Notes: generated by a model not told the origin, from the letters alone. Positions 24,714-35,482 are shown, counted from the stretch's first letter. The stretch: DNA of 64,000 nucleotides from Chrysoporthe austroafricana (GCA_001051155.2 JYIP02000004.1:1303576-1367575), one strand, 5' to 3'. Made by a program: numbers and translations.

Positions 24714-25197
24714 CTAACCCCGACCGAGCCCCAACGTCGCTGCCCCAGGCCTGAGAGCATCGCGCGCTGGTAGGACTCGGCGCTCCATTTCTTCCACGGT
24801 GGAATGGGTGCAGACCAGGAAAACGGTCGTGGGCACTACGGTGGTGGCGGTGACGCTCGTGCTCACCGTTCTCGGCCTGCTGCAATCAGACACCGGCACG
24901 ACCGAGGCGAGGGCGGTCAATTCCCTGGCAGCCCACGAAATATTTTGGCCTTCTACGAGTTCTGAGAGCCTGTGAGTGTTTGCTACCTGGTTCGTGCGAA
25001 GATAAGAAGTGGAACGCGGAGAAGATGAGAAAGGTTAGAAGATCGAGGGGGGGAAGGGTTGGCAGACAGCTCCGGTCGAGACTCACTAACTCGGTGACAG
25101 CACGACAGGTAGGAACCAGGCTGCAAATAGACGAGAGCGCAGCCCCCAGGCCCCCCCGCCTTTTGCGAACTTTGACCGTATATGAGCTAGTTAACAT
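24714..25197 (-). CDS. Candidate small two-exon gene, unknown function
   Basis: Two minus-strand frames join cleanly. Exon 25197-25087 (37 codons) ends at donor GTGAGT. A 100-nt intron contains CTTCTAAC and ends CCAG. Exon 24986-24714 continues in phase as VANTHRLSELVEGQNISWA and ends at TAG. The 127-aa product has a basic N terminus (KVRKRRGG), Cys residues at about 24 and 30, and a Thr/Val-rich stretch (STSVTATTVVPTTVFLVC) followed by a helical, charged tail. There is no clear signal peptide and no family match by eye. Evidence is splice-signal quality plus protein-like second-exon composition only. The true first exon may lie elsewhere. Confidence 0.28.
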
Positions 25198-25649
25198 CGT
25201 CGTATCACTGTTGATGACCTGCTGGGTCGTCAGGGTATTATGCGTCGTGTCCCGGGGGCTGGGCTTTCTGTCAAGGCTGTATGACTTCTCTGGGCTCTGA
25301 TGAGAGACTTATAAAGCTATGACTGCCACACTCTACTCTATTTCGAGAAAAATCAATTGTTCTTCCTCTTTCACTGCGGACCCCTATTGTCCCCTTGCGT
25401 AGGCCCTCGTCGCCAAACTGCAAGACCGACAGGCGTCCGACCGTGCTTATAAGCAAACTGTTTCATGTCATTTTTTTTTTTTTTTGTTCCTGTTGCCTAT
25501 TGTCCACTACGCCTTGTCGCAAGGCGAAGGTCAGCCGTGTTGCTGCGCAGGATAAGAGAAAGGCATCCTTCAGGCCCTCTGTTCTCTTTGCTTCGACAGA
25601 CCACCCACTTTTCCTTGGTGGAGGTGCCGATACTTGCTTGACTATCTTT
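25198..25649. other. Intergenic, no gene seen
   Basis: Transition from GC-rich genic DNA to the AT-rich island. A T15-type run lies near 25471-25485. No supportable gene. Confidence 0.4.
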
Positions 25650-26570
25650 GAATATTCTTCGACTAACCTTCACGTCTCTTCGACACAATATCATGTTTTT
25701 CGTACAGAGATTTGTTGCGATAGTCCCAAAAGAATCCGACATGCAGAGTTAAATAATTTCAAACCTACCACCCTTTTCGAGGGCTTCTTTAAAATTGAAA
25801 TAAAGCAGTTTTGCAACATTGAATTGCTTCTATTATTTTGAACTTTCCTACAATTTTTGAAATCCAGGTGTCGCTTAACTCTTTAAAGGCTTCAAAACAT
25901 TATTACATACATAATACCGACAAGAAATATGGTAAAGGCGCTTCACGTACATCACATACTATATTCAGTAAGAAGTATACATAAAACAAGACCGATTTAA
26001 ACTACGATATCTAAAATACTCGTCTATGACTATTGACTTCAAGAAAAGATACAAAAAATCGTTGAAGGCCTTGATCCGGGATTGAACCGGAGACCTCCTG
26101 CAATACGTTACTAATTACCCAAAGCAGCAATCATACCACTAGACCATCAAGGCAGGCGTCAACAATTCTACAAAATTACTGCTCTACGTGCTGTATCTCA
26201 AGAAAAATTCAGATTGACTACAATTATATACCGTGGCGCGCTTGCAAATAATTTCAAAACTGTCTGAAGGAAGCACTTATTATGGTAGGTAGTGCATCGC
26301 CATGATGTCATGAGGGTACCGGTCCAGAGGGCATTACATTTGTATTACGAGACTGTTTTGGTATTCAAAAACTATCTGGTATTTTTCGAAGCCTACGTCC
26401 TATATTTCAATTTCACCTTCGAACGATTTTAATTTCATAAGCAGAAGAAAAGACTCCTTGGTAAATAAAGCGAAGATATAATTTTATTATCGTCCAAACG
26501 TTGAGACTAGGTCTGTCAAAAGATAGAGCGAATAATAGGAAAACCCAATTGAAGCCCCTCAGGCTTCGTA
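25650..26570. other. AT-rich island, possible RIP-degraded relic
   Basis: Base composition falls sharply compared with both sides, with many TA dinucleotides and no long open frame on either strand. This is what repeat-induced point mutation leaves behind in Pezizomycotina, so an eroded transposon is plausible. No transposase motif, LTR or terminal repeat could be recognised. The tRNA-Pro gene lies inside this island and is intact. Confidence 0.45.
26068..26153 (-). tRNA. tRNA-Pro(UGG) with a 15-nt intron
   Basis: Read on the minus strand, the acceptor stem GCCTTGA pairs with TCAAGGC. The D arm contains GGTCTAGTGGTATGATT, the pattern of eukaryotic tRNA-Pro. The anticodon loop TTTGGG gives anticodon UGG at 26119-26121. 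The T arm TCCGG-TTCAATC-CCGGA pairs perfectly. About 15 nt (TAATTAGTAACGTAT) lie directly 3' of position 37, the canonical intron site. Removing them leaves about 71 nt and an anticodon stem with four of five pairs. A box and B box are both present, and no CCA is encoded, as expected. Confidence 0.9.
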
Positions 26571-26848
26571 CAGCGAGTCTAAACTAAAGAATTGAAATAT
26601 ACATGTCGGAAGACTGTGAGCCTGTCGGAGATCAGGTGTCTGCCCTAAGGACTCCACGTTCTCCCATTGAAGTCTGCTTGACTTCTTGGTCCTCACCCAC
26701 TTCCTAGAATCTCTTGGGCCCACCGATCGGATGTCGCTGTCTGGCAACCAACCTGACCCTCTACAAGGCAAGTAGATTAAGGTTAGGAACTGTTGTAGGC
26801 ATGACTATGTACCAGGAAGTCAGGCAAGCGTGGGTCGGCCATCGAGAC
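26154..26848. other. Intergenic, AT-rich to about 26570
   Basis: Right part of the AT-rich island, then normal sequence up to the stop codon of the repeat-protein gene. No gene seen. Confidence 0.4.
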
Positions 26849-27949
26849 TTAAGCTCTGCCAGGGATTATGAGGCCGCCGGGGACGACAGGAGGCAAGGGA
26901 AGCCCCGTAGGCAAGCCCGTCGGGACCCCGCTCGGTACAGGCCCAGTGGGCACAGGCCCAGTGGGCACTGGTCCCGTAGGCGCTGGTCCCGGAGGCACTG
27001 GTCCAGTGGGTACGGGTCCTGTAGGCACGGTCCCGGTCGGGGCGGTGAAGGTAGGCACTGCCCTCTTAGGGATCAGAGACGAGCCGGTAGGCTCAGAGAG
27101 AGTCGCGATCGAAGCGGGGATAGAAGATGAGAAGTCCTGCCGCTTCTCGTTGTCGCGTGGAATCCCCGGCAGGCCAGTGGGCAGGGGCAGGTGTGGTAGG
27201 TCATCGTCCCTCTTAGCCTCCTTGGCGGCAGCCGTGGGAAGAGGGAATGGGAGAGAGAGGCTAGGGAGCCAGGGTGAGAGGTCTTCGTCTCTCTTGTCGT
27301 TGCTGCGCGGGACTCCGGGAAGACCGGTAGGCAGAGGTAGGTGTGGCAGATCCTCGTCTCTCTTGTCATCGTTGCGTGGGATGCCTGGGAGACCAGTAGG
27401 TAGAGGTAGATGTGGTAAAGCATCCTCCCTCTTAGCCTCCTTCGCAGCCCCCGTTGGAAGAGGGAACGGGAGAGAGAGGCTAGGGAGCCAGGGAGGGAGG
27501 TCCTCATCTCTCTTGTCATTGTTGCGGGGGATGCCTGGGAGACCAGTAGGCAGAGGTAGGTGTGGCAGTTCCTTGTCTCTCTTGTCGTTACTGAGTGGGA
27601 TACCCGGAAGGCCGGTGGGCAGGGGCAGGTGCGGCAGATCATCGTCCCTCTTAGCCTCCTTCGCAGCCCCGGTCGGAAGAGGGAACGGGAGCGAAAGGCT
27701 GGGAAGGAATGGTGGCAGGTCCTCGTCCCTCTCGTCATCATTATTGCGTGGGATGCTAGGGAGACCTGTAGGTAGAGGTAGGTGTGGTAGTTCCTCGTCC
27801 CTCTTGGGAATATCAAGGTGAGCCCCGCTGGGAATGGCGATGCCCGTCGCGGTGAAGCTGGGGAAAAGGGAGGTGGGCAGCACCACGGGCGCGGCAGAAC
27901 ATTCTTGCGCTACCAGAGCAGCAATCAGAAAGAGCGCATTGCGAGACAT
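26849..27949 (-). CDS. Secreted proline-rich precursor with Lys-Arg-bounded tandem repeats (Kex2-type repeat protein)
   Basis: 366 aa, single exon. The ATG at 27947-27949 starts a signal peptide (NALFLIAALVAQECSA, then APVV). The body has ten Lys-Arg pairs, at 49, 100, 123, 146, 173, 196, 219, 246, 269 and 295, plus one degenerate Glu-Arg at 73. They cut residues 51-270 into nine units of two kinds. Type A (23-24 aa) carries LPHLPLPTGLPGIP. Type B (27 aa) carries PSLSLPFPLPTGAAKEAKR. Their order is ABA-ABA-ABA. Almost every unit starts with an acidic pair after KR. A unique 26-aa segment (QDFSSS...) follows, then a PTGPVP-repeat tail (297-366). Repeats lack Tyr, Trp (except in two B units) and Cys. 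Architecture matches Kex2-processed repeat precursors of fungi (pheromone, repellent or RiPP precursors), but no known core peptide is present. A structural Pro-rich wall protein is the alternative. Confidence 0.72.
   Translation of the reverse strand: MSRNALFLIAALVAQECSAAPVVLPTSLFPSFTATGIAIPSGAHLDIPKRDEELPHLPLPTGLPSIPRNNDDERDEDLPPFLPSLSLPFPLPTGAAKEAKRDDDLPHLPLPTGLPGIPLSNDKRDKELPHLPLPTGLPGIPRNNDKRDEDLPPWLPSLSLPFPLPTGAAKEAKREDALPHLPLPTGLPGIPRNDDKRDEDLPHLPLPTGLPGVPRSNDKRDEDLSPWLPSLSLPFPLPTAAAKEAKRDDDLPHLPLPTGLPGIPRDNEKRQDFSSSIPASIATLSEPTGSSLIPKRAVPTFTAPTGTVPTGPVPTGPVPPGPAPTGPVPTGPVPTGPVPSGVPTGLPTGLPLPPVVPGGLIIPGRA
27140..27799 (-). repeat. Three tandem ABA super-repeats of about 219 bp inside the repeat-protein gene
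   Basis: Super-unit 1 is 27799-27578 (222 bp), super-unit 2 is 27577-27359 (219 bp) and super-unit 3 is 27358-27140 (219 bp). Each encodes one A, one B and one A peptide unit. Conservation is strong at the DNA level as well as in the protein, which implies recent duplication or gene conversion of the whole triplet. Confidence 0.85.
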
Positions 27950-30150
27950 GATTGCAACGGAACAAGACTTCAATGAGGGATGATTGAAAGATGGGCTAGG
28001 GGTGAGAGGTGGTATCCCAAAGTCGATGATGCTGGCGTGGTGTTATGGGTCTTATTTATGTTTGTCTTGCTGGTCGCAAGATGAGCATATGTCGGCAAAG
28101 AAACACATAACATACCGACGACATGAACACTCTTCGGCACCATTGCTATTGCTGAATGTTCTCCCACTGCTACAGGACCTTGCAAGCATACACGAACTTC
28201 ATGTGCTCAGGCTGCGATGTCGCTCCAGCCTCGCAGCTCGATGATGGTGGTAACTGTGGAACGACACGTCATCTGGCTTAGGCGCGCTGACCGATACCAG
28301 AATGGTATATAACATGAGCTGGTTGGAAGACATTTTGATCCCGACCACGCCGACCTACCCATTCGATAGACCTCTGTGTCGATCAGGGGCATATCCGCAA
28401 ACCTTACAAACGTCAGGATGATCGGTCGATCGTTGCTGCAGGCAGAAGGTATGTCTGGGAGGACATCAACCAACTGGCTCTGAAATATAATAACTGCTGA
28501 GACATGGCGGGCATCTAATGTGGCCAAGAGTGGGTAAATTTCAAGTGTTCGAGACAGGGAATTCTTGTTCGTAGAGGGCAACCCATAGCGACAGCAAATG
28601 GATGGGCTATTTCAGACTGGATATGATTAACTGCACGTTGTAGGACGCGACGCATGGCTTACGAAGTCGATAAGGCTGATCAAAAGCGGAAGGAGAGAAG
28701 TTCTCAAGTTTCAGATTGATTCTAATAAACTCACTGCATTGTCGTAATAATTCAGCTCAAATGTGCTGCAGACTCGAGATCCACAGCTATCATCCCCGAA
28801 CACCGATCTTGATTCCCGAAGCCAGCGCATTGCGCTTCACGTGATTCGATGCTCTGAAGTTTCCGTTGTGTTGATACTAATCTTGAAGACTCATTATTTT
28901 TGACTTCCTATCGTGATGTATGAACGGTAGCACAAACGGTGTTCTCTGGCATCTTGACTGTCGGCCTATAGAATTGGAATCTGTCATGTTTCGGCACAGA
29001 TGATTTATCATCTTAGTGATGCAGTAGTGGTATAAAATACGGGGATCACAGCTCAGTTAGAAGTGACAACGCATGAGAAGATCCTTATCTTCTGAAGTAG
29101 CTACCCAACAATGTAGTACGCGGTTACGCGGTCAAAAGGTTGACGCCGGATCCAAGCCTTGTTCGCGTTCGAGTGGCCATTATGACATGGTGTGGTCGTG
29201 ATTACTTCCCAGCCAACGCTGTCCTGTAAACCTTGATCAAGGTGCCTTAAACTCTAAGGATGCGAATAGTATTGATACTACCAATGAGAAAGGGCGCAGT
29301 CCGCGCGCCAGCAAGTCGATAGCACACATCTTTGAGAGCTTCGTAAGTGATTTTTATTGTAACACTTGTGTCATCGTGGTTCTTAATCACTAGCTACGCG
29401 GCGAATCACGGGAGGAGGAAAAAAAAAGAAAAAGAAAAGAAATCTGAGCATTGTAGCCTTAGTAGTAATATCGGCATTAGATATGAAGCGATGGAGCCCA
29501 GACCTAAGCCGCCGGTGGTAATTATGCTCGTGACCAACCTCGGAATTGCCGTTGTGAATGCACACGAAGCTCGGACCCGGCTCAGTAAGTCTCAAGAAAT
29601 AGGTCTCAAACCAGTTGATCGGCATTTCTTTTGAGCCCTTCAGGTTGATAAAGGGTTTTCGTAAAAACACTGGCAGTAGGTTACGTAAATGCTCGCAGGC
29701 TGAAAGTTCAGACTCAATACTTATCATCTCCGCTCTCATATCAAGAGAAATGGATGTAATAAATACAGAAACTCGGGCCCCCTTTTTCACTTTCCTTGGA
29801 GCCTGTTTGTATACAGCAACTCACTGCCCCCCGGCTGAGCTGTGTAAAATGGCTGCACAAGCGACAGCCTCCTGTAGTACGGTACAGGTTTCCCCACCAT
29901 ATTTTGAAACATGCCCTTTGGTCTACTTAGGTATATTTACTTTGAGGATTAGCGGAAGACTAGCTAGACGTGTTCACTAGGCGTTCACATTATATGTAAA
30001 AATGTTTGTCCTCAAGGTGTACCCCTGAGTTCTTGATCAAGTATATACGTAAGTACTACGTTATCTTAGGTAGCAAGTCTGAACATATATACATGAGTAT
30101 GCGTAATTGAAATTTTGTGCAGCGCCCACTCCAGATTTATCAGTGACGGC
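27950..30150. other. Intergenic, no supportable gene
   Basis: A 2.2-kb gap with moderately AT-rich stretches. Minus-strand frames at 28207-28581 (124 aa) and 29383-29790 (135 aa) and a plus frame at 29615-29980 (121 aa) are open but have no signal peptide, domain or convincing splice partners. A purine-rich A/G run lies near 29408-29442. The promoter of the repeat-protein gene lies just right of 27949. Confidence 0.45.
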
Positions 30151-30991
30151 CTAGATCGTTACATAGTAGTTGCTGCTCAGAGTAGCTGAGGTTCCAGTAA
30201 AGGCTTCGGTGCCAGCCTGAAGGTCGATGAGGCATGAACTGGACGAGACTCCCTCGTAGTCGATGAGATAATCGAAGAAAGACATGAGGTTGCCATCGAA
30301 GCTGGTAATTTCACTGGGGGAAACAAAACTGTAGACCTCCGTGTCACCATTCAAACCGTACCAAAGATTCCAGGTGTACCCGGCAATAGATGGCGTCGCG
30401 ATCGTAGCGCCGGTCGACGAGATGGGTCCGGCACCGCCAAGAGCGGCCAGCCAAATCATGATCTCGTACTCGTCGGTTGTCGAGCTGCAGCTAGACGACA
30501 AGAATGTGTCGAAAGCCACGTCAGCATCGACAGACGTGCCGGAATAGCTGTGATTCTGTCAGTCACACCAGTGCGTGTCCATGTTGCGAACTGAGGACTC
30601 GCCTCCATTCCCAGACCGCTTCAATTTCCGAGATAGCAGACAGCTCTGTGGCAGTGAAGTCAAGTGCAACATTGGCAAATGATTTGACGTCGGAAGAGCC
30701 GCCCGCCCACGTCCAGGTCGTCGACCACTCAATAATACCATTGCTCACGGTCGTGACAGTCGTGCACTGAGAGCCACTGGTGGCGTCGGCCTCACCCCAG
30801 AGGTCGTTGTATACAATATAAGAGCCGGTTTCGATCTCCCCCCACTGATCACAGGTCTCGGTTGAGCGTTCTTTCAACGACGCGGTCGGCTTCTCAGACT
30901 GTTCCGCCCTTACTCTGTGCCCGGGTCTGAGAGCATTCGCCGAGGCGACGCCCACAAGAGCAAGAGGAAGAAGACTTGCAGTGAACTTCAT
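30151..30991 (-). CDS. GH12 endoglucanase/xyloglucanase, secreted
   Basis: Exons 30991-30603 and 30547-30151 give 261 aa. The start has a signal peptide (KFTASLLPLALVGVASA). The mature part shows CDQWGEIETGSYIVYNDLWG, a GH12 signature. The catalytic nucleophile is Glu158 in YEIMIWLA and the acid/base is Glu244 in AGTEAFTG. The intron is unusual. The only splice restoring the conserved WEW-SYSGT sequence uses a GC donor (GCGAGT at 30602) with acceptor CACAG, forming Ser from AG|C. Using the nearest GT instead would replace this segment with RR and lose the family pattern. Role: hydrolysis of cellulose or xyloglucan outside the cell; which of the two cannot be decided by eye. A TATA-like element lies about 156 bp upstream. 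Confidence 0.9.
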
Positions 30992-32812
30992 GCTGATTGT
31001 TGGTGGTTGATAGGGACTCGGAAGTTCGAAAGCTCAACTGCCGAGGCAAGAGTCGGGTAGTGTAATAGACAGCTTGACAACGCGGGTAGCGTGAATAGTA
31101 GGCAAACTCGAGTTCCTTCTATTGCCATGGCGGAGGGCCTCTCGCCTTTATATATATATCCGGGATGTTTATCGTCAACGTCGACTGCAGCAATTATTTA
31201 GTTTTCAATCTGAAATGGCTCGCTAGCAGCGCCGGAGCATATGATCGGATGCGGCAGTTGACAGCCGGAGTTATCAAGGTGTGCTGAATACCTATCCGCA
31301 ATGCAAGATTATGAGGTCCACCAATCCATCAAACAGCTTCTCCGATGTCATCTTGCACTGGTGGAAAGTAGGACCAAATGCGTCAATGGAGTGGTAATGG
31401 CTCCGCGAGTAGGTGGTGACAAAAGGGTATGCATCCCCAAAGGATGGACATCGTGAGCCCCTCCATTGGCGGATTTTCAAGTCACTGATGCATCCCAGCT
31501 TACCTGTTCGAGAAGGCATTCCTCAGCGGGGTCCCCGCAAGCCGAGATTTCCGCTCCACCCCTGTTCGCCAAATGCGCGTGCTCATCATGGGGTCTTGGG
31601 ACGTCCTTTGGGATAGTGTTGTCATGTGATGCCCGAGACCCTCTTCATCAAGTCTGAATAGTCGTACAGAGAGGCCAGAGAAGCCAAGAGAGGTTTCTGG
31701 CTGCATAGAGCCAACCTTTACATGCCTTGCAAGACGGGATCGTTCTGCAAGAATGAACAAGATTTTGCTGAGGAGACATCCTTCGTCTCGGGAGCTCAAA
31801 CTCTGCTCAATGTCAGGGATACCAATCTGAAGCCTATCCAAGAGGCATAACGGGATAGTCTCTGCGTTTTGATAAGTCTTAGCCGTCTGCATGCCTCTAT
31901 TGAGGAGGCATAGTGCGCAAAAGTTAGCAACTGCAGGATATGCTTCCTATCGCGGAATCAAAGCCAATATCTGGAGGTTTTCGGACGGCCTACTGGTGAT
32001 GGGACAGACTCATGACGGAAGCCGGGATAGGAATTTGACCCGGGGAGGGGGCTTGCTTGTGCTTGTGCTGCGAAATGTGCTTAGCCAGGAATGAGAGATT
32101 GAGTGACTGGCTACCATTCGCAGAAAGGCTGGTGGAACAGGTCTCCGGGTGCGAAGTCCAAACAGACGGCAATGAGGGTGGATTCAACCCGATTGCGAGG
32201 CATGATTGAGATGGTGACGAACCGTCGTCCTTGGCCATCAGACATCACAGTGCCTGAGCGGTCCAACAGTTGAGATCTGTTGGACGACATTTCACGACCT
32301 TCATCTGGGAGAAGACAAATGGCGACAAGGCTACAATCCATGAAGGCCCTGTGCCAAGTTGGGATCACTGTTTTCTGCCAGCTAGAGCGCTGACTTACCT
32401 GAGACTGATGGCATGAATGACATATCCTTGCAGTGATTAGGCGTGCCGTTCAGTTGTCCCGGATCATGTCTGCAAAAGCCAATAGGAAATTTTTTGGGCA
32501 GGTGTTGGGAGTAGGGTTCTGGGCCACATTGTAGTGTTTTACGAAGCGCTACAGACCCTGTCACTCACCGCTAAAACCCCTCAGGCTTGCCGCTGGAAAG
32601 CCCACCCTTTAGGCTCCCCCTGTGTCCGCCAGGCTACATGATTAGTGAAGTCCATACTGGGGTAGAACTGCGTGAACCCTGTCAGCCAGGTACTGTAGCT
32701 TAGCTGATCACATGAGCTCGCGCGACGACGCGTCTTCCTCAAACCCCTCGAAACCAACCGCTGTACGCGTCCAAATCCTGAAGTCCCTCCCCCCGTCAAC
32801 CCCCCGTTAAAG
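30992..32812. other. Intergenic, possible degraded coding fragments
   Basis: Beyond the GH12 promoter, minus-strand frames at 31292-31519, 31500-31892 and 32111-32368 have protein-like composition (for example FVTISIMPRNRVESTLIAVCLD) but do not join through clear splice sites and match no family I recognise. They could be remnants of one decayed gene. The last 200 bases should hold the RecQ promoter. Confidence 0.3.
31147..31159 (-). promoter_or_regulatory. TATA box of the GH12 gene
   Basis: Minus-strand TATATATATAAAG about 156 bp upstream of the GH12 ATG. Strong TATA elements are common in inducible cell-wall-degrading enzyme genes. Assigned by position and sequence only. Confidence 0.5.
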
Positions 32813-35482
32813 ATGAGCGACGACTTCGATGATGATGACGTCTTCGACGGCGTCGATGTAGTTGAGATATTGCAAGGCAGCCAGGTACCCTTTCAGACCA
32901 AAAAGCGAAAGCAGTCCCAAGAGGCTGAGCCCAAGGTTGGAGGGCTGTCGGGTGACGATGTCTTCGACGGTGTTGACGTTGACGACATTCTGCGAGGCAG
33001 TCAAGAGAAGGTGGATCATGACCATTATCGGGAGAAGCGGGTAAAGACTGAGCAAGCGTCAGCGTCTAGTGAAGACGCGGCGCAGGATCAGGAGAACGTC
33101 GCTCTTGCGCGTCGCCTCCTCAAGGAGAAGTTCGGATATAAGACATTCCGTCATGAGCAAGAGGGTGCCATTAGTCGCATTCTCGCAGGAAGGAGTGCTC
33201 TTGTGATCTTCCCAACTGGAGCTGGAAAGTCTCTGTGCTACCAGGTGAGTAAACCTTGGCCTATAATCCACGTAAATACGCCCTGGGCACTGACACTCCA
33301 CTCCAGATACCGGGCATCGCATTCAGCCAGCTGGACAAAGTTCGAGGACTAAGAGGGCCTGGGCAGTCTGGAATTACGATAGTGATATCGCCTCTCATTG
33401 CTCTGATGAAAGATCAGGTCGACGTCTTGAAGAGGCGTGGCATCGCAGCCGAGTGCATCGACTCAACCAAGACCTGGGAGCAGCTACAGGAGATCAATCA
33501 GCAGCTGGCCAGAGGTGAATTGCAGATTATATACTGCTCCCCCGAGAGACTCAACAACGAGCGTTTCGTCGAGAGCATGAAGTTCGTCGCTGGAGGCGTT
33601 CGCCTTGTCGCTGTTGACGAGGCTCACTGCATCTCAGAGGTGATTACTTCATGCAAGGGCAACGTGGTACCACGCTGACTTGATGACAGTGGGGCCACTC
33701 ATTCCGGCCAGAATATCTCAAGGGTATGATCTTAATCTCTTCTCCTTCTAGACGTCAAGGCTGATCGTCTCTTCACAGTCGCCCGCTTCGTCCACGAAAT
33801 CAAGGCTGAACGTGTCATTTGTCTAACCGCTACCGCAACTGCAAGAGTCGCCGAAGATGTCCGCAAGGCATTCGACATTGACAAGGCTGGCGTATTCCGG
33901 ACAACACCATATAGGCCCAAGTCAGTCTGCCATACACGCATGTGCCATCTGCTTTTTAAGCTGACAGTTGTTCAGCCTAAATCTTTACGCGGAATCTCTG
34001 AAAATCCCATCCGAAAAATATTCAAAAATCTGTACCTTCTTGAGGAAACATCCAGGTCCAACGCTAGTCTATGTCACGCTTCAGAAGGTGCGTATAAGGC
34101 AATATTTGGATTGATACGGCGGACATTGACCGATACGACTATTACAGGAAGCCGAGAAGCTTGCCGAAAAGCTTCAAGATGATGAATTCAACGCTGCCGC
34201 GTTCCATGCTGGAATGAAGGTTGAAGACAAGACAAGAGTCCAGGATAACTTCATGGCAAATCGAGTCCAAATCGTTGTTGCAACAATCGCTTTTGGTATG
34301 GGTGTGGACAAGCCAGACATTCGAAACATCGTTCACTACACCTTGCCGTCTACGATCGAGGAGTACAGCCAGCAGGTCGGCCGCGCTGGGAGGGATGGGG
34401 GAAAGAGCAATTGTATGCTCTATCTCTGCAACTCTGATTTCTGGATTCGTGAAAATTTCTCCAGGGGTGATCTACCATCTTACGAGCCCTTCCGGAGGCT
34501 CATCAACGACATCTTCAACGATGAGGTCACCAATCTCAGGATTGGCGATACCTTCAAGAAAAATACCGACGAGCAGATGAAGGAGTTCGACATTCGGCAG
34601 AGTCCGCTCAGCGTGATCTACGCCACTCTTGAGCTCCATTTCAACCTTATTAGAGCTATTACTCCCGAGTACAACTTGTATTCATACGAGATCACGATGC
34701 CAGGACTCTACCCCGAAGTCATTGCCAAGATGAAGAACAGTGATCGACCGGAGGCAGGAGCGATACTCAAGTATGCCGAAAAGAAGACAAAGTACACAAA
34801 TGTTGATGTCAGCAAGATCGTTCGCGAGACTGGCTACCTCCGAGCCAATATCATCCAAGTCCTAGACCATCTAGACCGGGACGGCGTTATCCGACTCACA
34901 GCCAAAGGGGTTACGCCGAAGTTTCGCGTGCTTCAGAAATTGCCCAACACCGCAAAAGAGCTCGACGACCTCTGCGACAAGATGTACGTGGACCTAGAGC
35001 AGAAAGAAAAGGACGCGCTCCACCGAACACGTGAGGTCGTGGATCTCATCACAGGTGCAAATTGCTTTGCCCAGGCATTGGCTCAGCACTTCGGCATGGA
35101 TCTACCGGACGGCAAAGAGCGCTGCGGGCATTGCACATTTTGCTACACGAGCAAGTCGGTCGAGCTGCCGCCGAAGGAGCAGCGACCGCTGGATCGAGAG
35201 CGTGTCAAGCAGGTATTAGCCGACTGTCCCGTGCGGGATGACCCCCGATTCCTCGCTCGTGTCGCGTTTGGCATAATGAGTCCCCGTGTGAGGGAGTTGA
35301 AGATGAATCAGACCAAAGCTTGGGAATCGATGGTTGATCAGGACTTTGACGTAAGCTTGCACACGCATTTCCCGGGAAGACAAGAGTGCAGACAGTGCTG
35401 ATAACTGGTGCAGGAGCTTTTGAAAGAGTTCACCGTGGCGTGCAGGGCTGCCAAACTAGAGCCGAACTCCGAAGAATTCTAG
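32813..35482 (+). CDS. RecQ-family ATP-dependent DNA helicase (RECQ1-like)
   Basis: Seven exons: 32813-33244, 33307-33639, 33690-33723, 33779-33920, 33976-34087, 34148-35350 and 35414-35482. They give 774 aa with all phases consistent. An acidic N terminus repeats DDVFDGVDV twice. Then come motif 0 (FGYKTFRHEQ), Walker A (FPTGAGKS, Lys139), motif Ia (VISPLIALMKDQV), DEAH (VAVDEAHCIS), the aromatic-rich loop (WGHSFRPEY) across a 34-nt exon, motif III (LTATAT), motif V (IAFGMGVDKPDIR) and motif VI (QQVGRAGRDG). The RecQ C-terminal region has zinc-binding CGHCTFC and a winged-helix part. No HRDC domain is seen, so it resembles RECQL1-type rather than Sgs1/BLM enzymes. Role: 3'-5' unwinding in recombination and replication repair. 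Last exon ends at TAG 35480. Confidence 0.92.

Noticed and set aside
26868..27821. 317-codon plus-strand open frame across the repeat-protein gene
   Set aside because: It is the mirror of the low-complexity Pro/Gly repeat on the other strand and lacks a signal peptide and domain. The minus-strand frame explains the periodicity.
26849..27949. Dikaritin-type RiPP or alpha-pheromone precursor
   Set aside because: Repeats have no Tyr for oxidative cyclisation and no Trp/Cys/PGQ pheromone pattern. No UstY-type DUF3328 protein lies nearby.
28207..28581. 124-aa minus-strand frame
   Set aside because: No recognisable motif, no signal peptide and no splice partner.
29383..29790. 135-aa minus-strand frame
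   Set aside because: It ends in a Phe run from a poly-purine tract, has no domain, and a similar-length frame overlaps on the other strand.
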